From NCBI GenBank assembly GCA_030638785.1, contig DAOWDY010000035.1, forward strand, positions 1-5,239: a stretch of 5,239 bases of DNA, written 5' to 3'. Shown here one piece after another: positions 1-5,210 of the stretch (its first letter is position 1; every line of letters starts with the position of its first letter). The notes below the pieces were generated by a model. It saw only the letters and a program-made list of their open reading frames with translations. It did no database searches and had not been told where the DNA came from. Source of the DNA: Candidatus Thorarchaeota archaeon. Its GTDB lineage: Archaea > Asgardarchaeota > Thorarchaeia > Thorarchaeales > Thorarchaeaceae. The position numbers and the translations under genes are program-made.

Positions 1-9
1 AGTAATCTT

Positions 10-17
10 CATAAGGT
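10..17 (+). promoter_or_regulatory. TATA-like element before the regulator gene (weak)
   Basis: A CATAAGGT sequence is centred about 33 bases before the ATG at 46. It shares the string ATAAGGT, at nearly the same distance from the start, with the better promoter candidate ahead of the WD40 gene (5211-5217 on the minus strand). If it is a TATA box, transcription would begin near position 38, inside the ribosome site at 35-39. The two signals therefore compete, and the real promoter could lie outside the window. Confidence 0.25.
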
Positions 18-34
18 ACTTGGTCGACAAAAAC

Positions 35-39
35 GAGGA
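35..39 (+). promoter_or_regulatory. Ribosome binding site of the regulator gene
   Basis: GAGGA lies 6 bases before the ATG at 46, good Shine-Dalgarno spacing. It supports this ATG as the start. No other in-frame start lies near it. Confidence 0.6.
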
Positions 40-45
40 ATAACA

Positions 46-672
46 ATGGGACTGCTATCTACTCATGAAGAAAAGGTCTGGCAGCTATTTCAAAGCGGCA
101 AGACCACAGGAGAGATAGCAGATCTTGCAGATATCAACTGGTTATTTGAAAACAACCTGCTCAAGGATAAAGACAAGAAGAACTACGAAGATATCAAACT
201 TTCAGACAAAGACGTTGAAAGACTTGAGTGGAGTTCGGCATACGTATCGCGAGTTCTCAATCGAGCAAGACAGAAGATCGAGAAGCAACTACGTGAACAT
301 GCATCAAGCCATAGACTAGACATTGAGAGCATCCAGGACTACAAAGGTCTCTTGATTGGCTTTGACTATCAGGCTAATGCGCAGGTCTACATTGTTTTTA
401 CAATAAAGCTTGGACCTGTAGTGTGGTACAAGCACGATTCATACGCAGGAAAACTGTGCGATGGAGCTCCGTACGGAAATGGAGGTCGGTCAAATGGCGA
501 ACCCTGTCCAAAGTATGAGGAGTGTCGCGAGACCCTTGATACAATCATGGAAGAATACAGTATCACTCTGCGCCCAGATGAAGAACAGCTATACATGACT
601 CAACAGTCGATTTCAATCTTCAGCAAACTGGCAGCCAAAGAGGTTCCTCGATACAAAAGAAAGGAAGACTAG
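46..672 (+). CDS. HTH transcriptional regulator with charged insert and Cys-rich C-terminal domain
   Basis: This 208-residue protein is probably a DNA-binding transcription regulator of the archaeal LuxR/sigma-region-4/Tfx-like helix-turn-helix type. Residues 6-30 (THEEKVW...EIADLADI) read as the first two helices, and residues 62-82 (SSAYVSRVLNRARQKIEKQL) as the recognition helix running into a basic helix. Between them lies a Lys/Asp-rich stretch of about 30 residues (32-61), which such domains normally lack. The C-terminal half (about 93-200) has a beta-rich segment ending in VVWYKH and then Cys138, Cys154 and Cys160, with CPKYEEC at 154-160. With His130 these could bind a metal or sense redox state; that is inference. 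A GAGGA ribosome site 6 bases upstream supports the ATG. The stop is 3 bases before the first PH gene, so the regulator is probably co-transcribed with the two membrane proteins. The HTH assignment is fairly secure; the ligand and targets are unknown. Confidence 0.8.
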   Translation: MGLLSTHEEKVWQLFQSGKTTGEIADLADINWLFENNLLKDKDKKNYEDIKLSDKDVERLEWSSAYVSRVLNRARQKIEKQLREHASSHRLDIESIQDYKGLLIGFDYQANAQVYIVFTIKLGPVVWYKHDSYAGKLCDGAPYGNGGRSNGEPCPKYEECRETLDTIMEEYSITLRPDEEQLYMTQQSISIFSKLAAKEVPRYKRKED

Positions 673-675
673 GAT

Positions 676-1443
676 GTGGATGATGTGGGTAATGATTATG
701 AAGGTAGGATGATTCGACCTCCAGTAGAGAGGATTAGCGGCGGCAAGATGTTCAAACCAAGTTCCAAACTTAGGAACAAGTATTGGTTTGAGACGATCGT
801 GGTTGCTTTCCTTTTCTGGATTGTTACAGTTGGAACCTTCTTTGGTTTGATATACGGGATATACTCGCTAGAAAGCGATCTGATTCAGTTCGAGTCATGG
901 ATGTATTGGATGTGGGGGCCAGTGAATACCTGGTTCTGGATAGCCAATATCGCATGGCTGATTCCAGCATTGATTCTCATTCCGATTTACATCAACTCGT
1001 TTGAGTATTCGGTACGCGCAGAGAGCGGTGAGGCATCAGCTGAAGTCTACGTGAAGAAAGGAATCATCACCAAGACCGAGAAGCATGTTCCATTTAGGAC
1101 AATTACCAACATCACGAGTAAGACCGGTCCACTCGACAGGCTATTTGGAATAGGGAATGTTGAGATAGAGACCGCAGGTTTCTCAGGAATTGCCCAAGAG
1201 GGTCCCGAGGAGAAGATTCAGGGAATCACCTTCTTCGAAGAATTAAGAGACTTCATTCTCTTGGAACTTCGAAAATTCCGAGAACCCTATGTCACCGGAA
1301 CAGAAACCCCCACCCAATCCGCATTCGAAGATCCTGTAGCAAGGGTTGACGGTTCACTCGACGATGAGATATTAATCACACTTCGAGAGATTCGGGAGTT
1401 CTTGAGAAGTATTGATAGAAAATTTGACAAGGAGAGGAAGTAA
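676..1443 (+). CDS. Membrane-anchored bacterial-type PH (bPH2/DUF304) domain protein, paralog 1
   Basis: This 255-residue protein has a short soluble N-terminus, two predicted membrane segments (about 37-63 and 86-106) and a cytosolic bPH2-type PH domain (about 109-200), as in the YdbS/YdbT family (PF03703). The family signature is clear: YVKKG at 125-129, HVPFRTITNI at 137-146, GPLDRLFGIGNVEIETAG at 151-168. Basic residues before the first membrane segment suggest that both ends face the cytoplasm. After the PH domain come ELRKFREPYVTGTE and a charged C-terminal helix (about 227-250). The family lacks a firm role; membrane assembly or scaffolding is usual speculation. The start is uncertain. 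GTG at 676 has GGAAG 8 bases upstream, but GTG at 685 aligns exactly with the start of the downstream paralog (GNDYE against SRDYE). An ATG at 674 is out of frame. It lies 3 bases after the regulator and directly abuts the second PH gene. Confidence 0.88.
   Translation: MDDVGNDYEGRMIRPPVERISGGKMFKPSSKLRNKYWFETIVVAFLFWIVTVGTFFGLIYGIYSLESDLIQFESWMYWMWGPVNTWFWIANIAWLIPALILIPIYINSFEYSVRAESGEASAEVYVKKGIITKTEKHVPFRTITNITSKTGPLDRLFGIGNVEIETAGFSGIAQEGPEEKIQGITFFEELRDFILLELRKFREPYVTGTETPTQSAFEDPVARVDGSLDDEILITLREIREFLRSIDRKFDKERK
1431..1437 (+). promoter_or_regulatory. Ribosome binding site that decides the TTG start of PH paralog 2
   Basis: GGAGAGG lies inside the last codons of PH paralog 1 and 6 bases before the TTG at 1444. 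With no ATG nearby, this strong site supports TTG as the initiation codon and suggests translational coupling of the two genes. Confidence 0.65.
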
Positions 1444-2184
1444 TTGAGTAGGGATTATGAATCAACGGTGATTAAACCACCAATGGAAAGAATTGAGAGT
1501 GGGAGGGTCTTCAAACCCTCGATGAGATTTCTGTACAAGAGCTGGTTTTCAGTTCTGCTTTTAGGACTCTTAATCTTCATTGCGACTGTAGGGTTCTGGT
1601 TGGGTATATCTTATGCTATGCTTGTGTTAGATGATGGCAACTCTGTGGCATGGTATTTTAGCTTCTATGTTGCTCGTTGGTGGCCAATTGCGATGGCGAT
1701 TGAAATTGTTGTTCTCACGGTTATCCTTCTGCCATTATTGATTGGATATCCGCTCTACATCAGGACGTTCGAGTACAGTGTTATCTCCGAAACAGGTGAT
1801 TCAATGCCTGAGATATATGTCAAGAAGGGTCTGATTAACATCACAAAGAAGCATGTGCCCTTCAGAACGATCACAAACATACAATCGCGAGCTGGGCCAT
1901 TAGACAGACTGTTTGGCATTGGAAATGTAGAGATTCAGACAGCTGGAGGAACAGGCTCCAAATATTCAATGGGACCTGAGGAGAAGCTTGAGGGAATCGT
2001 TTTCTACGATGAAGTCCGAGATTTCGTTCTTCAGGAACTCAGGAAATTTAGAACTCCGTACGTTACAGGTACCGAGGTTTCCAGAGTTGAACAGAAACCA
2101 TTTCCACAAACTGGAGATTCGCTCAACGAAGAGATTCTAAGGGTGTTGCATGAGATAAGGGATATTCTAAAGAGGGATAGATAG
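1444..2184 (+). CDS. Membrane-anchored bacterial-type PH (bPH2/DUF304) domain protein, paralog 2
   Basis: This 246-residue protein is a tandem paralog of the gene before it, with the same architecture: N-terminal motif DYE...PP.ERI...FKPS (4-26), two membrane segments (about 35-62 and 82-105), a bPH2 domain (about 109-200) and a charged C-terminal helix (226-244). Over residues 125-168 the two proteins match at 36 of 44 positions by direct count, with no gap. They diverge most in the membrane segments and the loop between them. The start is TTG, directly after the upstream stop (TAA 1441-1443), with GGAGAGG 6 bases upstream. This is the last gene of the plus-strand operon. Its stop is 11 bases from the stop of the convergent amidotransferase gene. 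Function is unknown; conservation of both copies in tandem suggests a hetero-oligomer at the membrane, which is inference. Confidence 0.88.
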   Translation: MSRDYESTVIKPPMERIESGRVFKPSMRFLYKSWFSVLLLGLLIFIATVGFWLGISYAMLVLDDGNSVAWYFSFYVARWWPIAMAIEIVVLTVILLPLLIGYPLYIRTFEYSVISETGDSMPEIYVKKGLINITKKHVPFRTITNIQSRAGPLDRLFGIGNVEIQTAGGTGSKYSMGPEEKLEGIVFYDEVRDFVLQELRKFRTPYVTGTEVSRVEQKPFPQTGDSLNEEILRVLHEIRDILKRDR

Positions 2185-2195
2185 GTAGGATAATA

Positions 2196-3011
2196 TCAAA
2201 GACTACGACGCTTTTCAGGATACACAATTTCTCCGTGTTTGAAAACGATGAGTTCACCAGGGTCGAACTCGATCCAATCTTGTCCTGATAGTGCTCTTGT
2301 TACAATGATATAGCCAGATGGAGCTTCTCCACCCTCTATATTCGCACTTTGAATGTCTACTGAACCAAGTGTAAGATTCTCGTCAACCAGATCAACACTA
2401 CTGAATGGCAGTTGCTGCTCAGCAAATCGCAACCCTCCATTGTGTCGGTTCTCATCAGAATAACAGAAGAGGTATTCTCCATTAGAAAGAATGCAATTGA
2501 GTGTGTTATCGACACCGTTAATGTCTCGAAGTGAAGATTCGATGTACTTGAAAGACTCCTTGGGAAGACTCGAGAGACCTCTGCCCAGCAATTCCTCTAA
2601 GAGATGACACATCAGTTGTTCCGAATCTGTTTCTCCAATAGGTCTGAGGGCTGAAATCTTGAGCATACTCATATCTGTAAGAGTACCATTATGTGCGAAG
2701 GAAAATTCACTTCGGTTCTTATTGTCAGACACAACTCGATAGAACGGATGTGTGTTCGCATAGCTTCTTGTTCCCCTTGTAGAGCGCCTAACATGAGATA
2801 TGAATGTCCTTGACTCAGGATATCTCTCAACAAAATCAAAGAGCGGGCTCTTTACAGCAGGTCGTGCCTCTTTCACAAGTTGTAGTTGGGAGCCTTCGTA
2901 GAATGCGAGACCCCAGCCATCAGGATTCTCTTTTCCTCGTTCTTGGAATAGGTCTAAGGAGATTCGAGCCCCTACAGGGACGTTGAATGACATTCCCAAC
3001 AAATCGCACAT
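2196..3011 (-). CDS. Class II glutamine amidotransferase, YafJ type
   Basis: This 271-residue protein belongs to the N-terminal-nucleophile class II glutamine amidotransferases, close to the stand-alone YafJ group (GATase_4). It should release ammonia from glutamine, or act on a related gamma-glutamyl amide, in the cytoplasm. The catalytic Cys2 follows the initiator Met, which must be removed, and this fixes the start codon. Further family motifs are NPDGWG (29-34), SHVRRSTRG (72-80), NTHPF (86-90), FAHNGTL (105-111) and ETDSE (127-131), which together form the glutamine pocket and oxyanion site. No synthase domain follows, so the acceptor of the ammonia, if any, is unknown. GAGGA (3015-3019) lies 3 bases before the ATG and a TATA-like box 33 bases before it, so it probably has its own promoter. 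It converges on PH paralog 2. The family call is very sure; the substrate is not. Confidence 0.93.
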   Translation of the reverse strand: MCDLLGMSFNVPVGARISLDLFQERGKENPDGWGLAFYEGSQLQLVKEARPAVKSPLFDFVERYPESRTFISHVRRSTRGTRSYANTHPFYRVVSDNKNRSEFSFAHNGTLTDMSMLKISALRPIGETDSEQLMCHLLEELLGRGLSSLPKESFKYIESSLRDINGVDNTLNCILSNGEYLFCYSDENRHNGGLRFAEQQLPFSSVDLVDENLTLGSVDIQSANIEGGEAPSGYIIVTRALSGQDWIEFDPGELIVFKHGEIVYPEKRRSL

Positions 3012-3014
3012 CGT

Positions 3015-3019
3015 TCCTC
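3015..3019 (-). promoter_or_regulatory. Ribosome binding site of the amidotransferase gene
   Basis: GAGGA on the minus strand ends 3 bases before the ATG, slightly closer than usual. It agrees with the start required by the catalytic Cys2. Confidence 0.45.
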
Positions 3020-3040
3020 ATCAAAACTGCAAGACGTGGA

Positions 3041-3048
3041 TGTATATC
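3041..3048 (-). promoter_or_regulatory. TATA-like box of the amidotransferase gene
   Basis: GATATACA on the minus strand is centred about 33 bases before the ATG at 3011, in the 139-base gap after the NIPSNAP-like gene. Archaeal TATA boxes sit about 26 bases before the transcription start, so the leader would be only about 7 bases. It lies just downstream of a dyad at 3058-3091. A motif this short is weak on its own. Confidence 0.4.
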
Positions 3049-3057
3049 AATTATGAG

Positions 3058-3091
3058 CTTCTGTATCCTCTTTCTGATTCAGAAACAGAAG
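3058..3091. repeat. Nested inverted repeats between the NIPSNAP-like and amidotransferase genes
   Basis: An inner perfect palindrome TTTCTGATTCAGAAA (3071-3085) has 7-base arms around a single central T. An outer pair CTTCTGT (3058-3064) and ACAGAAG (3085-3091) encloses it, sharing one base. The pair lies right upstream of the TATA-like box of the amidotransferase gene and 60-93 bases past the stop of the NIPSNAP-like gene. It could be a regulator site or a transcript-end structure; no run of T follows on the minus strand. Confidence 0.4.
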
Positions 3092-3119
3092 ATAGCACCG
3101 GAGATTTTATGTCACATTT

Positions 3120-3134
3120 TCTTTCGGAGAAAGA
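3120..3134. repeat. Short hairpin after the NIPSNAP-like gene
   Basis: TCTTTC (3120-3125) and GAAAGA (3129-3134) form a 6-base stem with a 3-base loop, 17-31 bases past the stop codon of the minus-strand gene ending at 3151. On that strand the stem is followed by A residues, not T, so it is not a typical terminator. It may mark the 3' end of the message. Confidence 0.25.
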
Positions 3135-3150
3135 TTCTGACATTACGATA

Positions 3151-3447
3151 CTACTCTGCAGGAGTAAGTCGCTTCGCCTTGAAGTCCTTACGAATTGATG
3201 CAAGTTCAGCGGATAGCTTGGTGTATCGTTCATCACCCTTCAGTTTCTGAACTTTCTCATTATATTCAGCCTCATCTGCATAACTGGTCATCGTATAAGT
3301 TGTCGTTGGTTTATCGATTCGTGTCCAATGACCAATTACCTCAATTCCATGATCTTGATAGACCTCATTGAATTGTGATCGTAGTTCAGTGAGCTTCCCT
3401 ACCGACTCATGTCGTACCTTAGTCTTCATCAGCATTACAAATGTCAT
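3151..3447 (-). CDS. NIPSNAP-like dimeric alpha/beta-barrel protein
   Basis: This 98-residue protein fits the ferredoxin-like fold of the NIPSNAP/dimeric alpha-beta barrel families. A first strand (about 2-11) is followed by a helix with a conserved-looking KLTELRSQFNEVY (18-30), then HGIEVIGHW (33-41), TTTYTMTSYADEAEYNEK (48-65) and a D-E-R-Y site (72-75) at the position where family members carry DPeW, ending in a basic helix. The length is usual for a single-domain member. Family members range from small uncharacterised proteins to mitochondrial NIPSNAPs, so the biochemical role stays open. There is no clear ribosome site, but a TATA-like box lies about 36 bases upstream, consistent with a very short leader. 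ATGs at codons 5 and 7 would cut into the first strand and are less likely starts. It is 88 bases past the methyltransferase and may be read separately. Confidence 0.8.
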   Translation of the reverse strand: MTFVMLMKTKVRHESVGKLTELRSQFNEVYQDHGIEVIGHWTRIDKPTTTYTMTSYADEAEYNEKVQKLKGDERYTKLSAELASIRKDFKAKRLTPAE

Positions 3448-3462
3448 AATTCATCAGTTCAC

Positions 3463-3483
3463 AATAGTTAACTCGTTACTATT
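3463..3483. repeat. Dyad overlapping the promoter region of the NIPSNAP-like gene
   Basis: AATAGT (3463-3468) and ACTATT (3478-3483) are inverted. They extend by AA/TT past a one-base bulge, giving 8 pairs around a 4-base loop. The dyad overlaps the TATA-like box and the predicted transcription start, where a repressor site would sit. The AT-rich composition makes chance possible. Confidence 0.3.
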
Positions 3484-3486
3484 AAA
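3479..3486 (-). promoter_or_regulatory. TATA-like box of the NIPSNAP-like gene
   Basis: TTTAATAG on the minus strand is centred about 36 bases before the ATG at 3447. The expected transcription start is near 3457, giving a leader of about 10 bases. The lack of a ribosome site in front of this gene agrees with a near-leaderless message. Confidence 0.4.
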
Positions 3487-3527
3487 TCTTGGGGTTCTAT
3501 TGGCTGGTGGATGTCCCGTAAGTGAAA

Positions 3528-3540
3528 CATAGTCACTATG
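3528..3540. repeat. Palindrome spanning the stop codon of the methyltransferase gene
   Basis: CATAGTCACTATG is a perfect 13-base palindrome with 6-base arms around a central C. It contains the TAG stop (3536-3538) of the minus-strand ubiE-like gene. No T-run follows directly, so a terminator role is unproven. Confidence 0.3.
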
Positions 3541-4228
3541 ATCTTGCTTGGTGGATGGCAAATGAACCGAAAAGCATCGTTTTGACTCTGATATCCTTGA
3601 AACCCGCCTGGTGAAGAATTCTTGCAAACTCGACTGCCCCATAGAAGCGCGGGACGGTGTATGAGAGGTAGGTGTATCCTGCTTTCGACCCAGAAATCAT
3701 CTCACCAACTCGCCTTACAGCCAAGCGGGTGTAGAGATGATATAGCTCTCGAATAATGCGGTTATCAGGTTGACTTGTTTCCAGATTGATAAAAATCCCA
3801 CTAGGTTTGAGAACGCGATGAAATTCTCTTAGATAACCAATCAGTTGCTCCTTTGTGGGGTTCAGATTCCGAGTTGCATAAGATATTGTTACTAGATCAA
3901 ATGTATCATCATGAAATGGCAAGTTCCCAGCATCTGCAAGCGAGAAATGAATCCCTCTTGCATCGGATTTGAGTTTTCCACCTCTAAGCATTGAAAGAGA
4001 GAAATCTGCCGATGTAACAGAAGTTTCTGGTCCAGCCACTCTTCGTAGAGAGATGGCCATCTCACCAGTACCGCTGCATACATCTAGCCAGTTTGTCCCG
4101 CCGAGTCGGGATGCTATCTCTGAGGTCTTCTTCCTCCAGAGGATATCGAGCCCAAAAGTAAGCAAGTGGTTTATCATCTCATACGTACGAGAAGCCTCTG
4201 CGTATATTTTCTGTACGCCCTTGCTCAT
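3536..4228 (-). CDS. ubiE: UbiE/MenG-type quinone C-methyltransferase
   Basis: This 230-residue protein is a class I SAM-dependent methyltransferase of the UbiE/MenG/COQ5 family, which C-methylates the demethylmenaquinone or ubiquinone ring in respiratory quinone synthesis at the membrane. The N-terminal family segment is present (YEMINHLLTFGLDILWRKK, 16-34). It is followed by the SAM site WLDVCSGTGEMA (47-58), acidic Asp75 at the end of strand 2, DAGNLPF (99-105), SYATRNL (116-122) where the family has a GFG-RN motif, REFHRVLKPSG (134-144) and YTYLSYTVPRF (185-195). The ATG at 4228 is chosen because GAGGA lies 6 bases upstream and the family's N-terminus starts here. A start at 4300 would add 24 unrelated residues and overlap the WD40 gene. 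The gene lies 19 bases after the WD40 gene and is probably co-transcribed. The likely product is a menaquinone-type quinone, inferred from the family and a probable archaeal host; related SAM enzymes with other substrates cannot be excluded. Confidence 0.9.
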   Translation of the reverse strand: MSKGVQKIYAEASRTYEMINHLLTFGLDILWRKKTSEIASRLGGTNWLDVCSGTGEMAISLRRVAGPETSVTSADFSLSMLRGGKLKSDARGIHFSLADAGNLPFHDDTFDLVTISYATRNLNPTKEQLIGYLREFHRVLKPSGIFINLETSQPDNRIIRELYHLYTRLAVRRVGEMISGSKAGYTYLSYTVPRFYGAVEFARILHQAGFKDIRVKTMLFGSFAIHQARS

Positions 4229-4234
4229 TTTCAG

Positions 4235-4239
4235 TCCTC
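4235..4239 (-). promoter_or_regulatory. Ribosome binding site that decides the start of the methyltransferase
   Basis: GAGGA on the minus strand lies 6 bases before the ATG at 4228, within the 19-base gap after the WD40 stop. It favours the 230-residue form over a longer reading from 4300. Confidence 0.65.
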
Positions 4240-4247
4240 GATGCTTT

Positions 4248-5183
4248 TTAATTGGTAAAGAGTTTCTTTGGAATTCTCCATATTTCTCCCATGTTTCCAC
4301 CCAAGTAAATGTGTGACTTGTCTAAGACTAGTGCCTTGATTGGTCCTGATTCAAAATCTACCGTAATCTGAGACCAGTCAGTCTTTTTGTATACCCTGAG
4401 TGTCCCATCATCAGACACCGAAAAAACTGCATCATCATCTACAGCGAGAGTATTCACATTATCAGCATGACCTTCTAACGTTATCACACACTCCCATGTG
4501 TCCTTATTCCAGATTCGCACTGCACTCTCGAAAGAGGGAGGCCGAGGAGATCCGGGTCCACCCCACCACACCTCACCTGAGCCAGAATAGACATAGTCCG
4601 AATCAACTGCTAGCGAAAAGATGTCAGCATCATGTCCTTCTAGATTCACCACGTGCTCAAAAGTGTCTAATCGAAAGATACTGACAAAGTCATCAATTCC
4701 ACCAGCATACAGAAACCTGTCATCTACAACCACTGAGAGGACAATGTTGTGCTTTGAGGGAATCGACGCAACTTTTGACCAATCAAACTTGTTCCATAGA
4801 TCCAGAAACCCATTGGACCGACCTGCTACAATCTCGTTAGGTGTTGTTGTAAGAGAAAGAAAAGTACTGTATTCGTCATTTAGCGTGATAATAGAGGTCA
4901 TCCCTTGTCTCATCCACACTCTGAGGGAAACATCATCAGCCACACTACCTACGTAGACATAGTTCTCATCTAACGTAATGCTTTCCAATCCCGATTCACA
5001 GACTGGAATCGTTTTCTGGTGTCGTAGGGTTTCTAGATGCCAGAGCATGAGATTCCCATCGCTACTAACGGAGTATAATCGTTCATCATCGATAGCAAGT
5101 GAATTGAGCGTATTCTCATGTTTCATGGCACTTTGTAAAGATTCAGCCTTGACTTCTTCAAGTGGTAGTTGAACAGCATCCAT
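4248..5183 (-). CDS. WD40-type seven-bladed beta-propeller protein
   Basis: This 311-residue protein is made almost entirely of WD40-like repeats and probably acts as a cytoplasmic protein-interaction scaffold; no signal peptide or membrane segment is visible. Seven blades can be laid out at about 20-60, 61-101, 102-142, 143-183, 184-238, 239-277 and 278-311, the first four at an even 41-residue spacing. Each has a [LV]A[VI]D-like strand, an SxDG-like turn and a W or equivalent (W48, W90, W130, F170, W225, Y265, W302). Classic GH marks are retained at 183-184 and 238-239. Blade 5 carries a Gly/Pro/Trp-rich insert (about 203-220, EVWWGGPGSPRPP) at the top of the ring. The start is uncertain. 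ATG at 5183 is preferred for its distance of about 33 bases from a TATAAG box; TTG at 5192 would add 3 residues. Neither has a ribosome site. It is followed after 19 bases by the quinone methyltransferase gene. The fold is sure; the partner is unknown. Confidence 0.88.
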   Translation of the reverse strand: MDAVQLPLEEVKAESLQSAMKHENTLNSLAIDDERLYSVSSDGNLMLWHLETLRHQKTIPVCESGLESITLDENYVYVGSVADDVSLRVWMRQGMTSIITLNDEYSTFLSLTTTPNEIVAGRSNGFLDLWNKFDWSKVASIPSKHNIVLSVVVDDRFLYAGGIDDFVSIFRLDTFEHVVNLEGHDADIFSLAVDSDYVYSGSGEVWWGGPGSPRPPSFESAVRIWNKDTWECVITLEGHADNVNTLAVDDDAVFSVSDDGTLRVYKKTDWSQITVDFESGPIKALVLDKSHIYLGGNMGEIWRIPKKLFTN

Positions 5184-5210
5184 GAGAATCAAGCTGACCC
5201 AAGTTGCTGG

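Noticed and set aside
3117..3134. A T-run plus hairpin as an intrinsic terminator
   Set aside because: The T-run precedes the hairpin on the plus strand, where no gene ends. On the minus strand the stem is followed by A residues, the wrong order for termination.
3051..3236. Minus-strand 61-residue frame between the NIPSNAP-like and amidotransferase genes
   Set aside because: Two fifths of it overlaps the NIPSNAP-like gene in another frame, and the rest is Ser/Arg-rich with no recognisable motif.
2983..3250. Plus-strand reading frames across the 3012-3150 gap
   Set aside because: They run antisense into both flanking minus-strand genes, have no ribosome site and show no protein-like pattern.
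3454..3642. Minus-strand 62-residue reading frame overlapping the end of the methyltransferase
   Set aside because: It lies in another frame of the ubiE-like coding sequence, has no ribosome site and no recognisable domain.
4229..4300. A 24-residue N-terminal extension of the methyltransferase starting at 4300
   Set aside because: It overlaps the end of the WD40 gene, does not resemble the family's N-terminus, and the ATG at 4228 has a well-placed ribosome site.
3969..4316. Plus-strand 115-residue frame opposite the methyltransferase
   Set aside because: It is antisense to conserved SAM-binding motifs and has no support of its own.
4400..4956. Two plus-strand reading frames opposite the WD40 gene
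   Set aside because: The opposite strand encodes clear WD40 repeats across the whole stretch. These translations are low-complexity shadows without family features.
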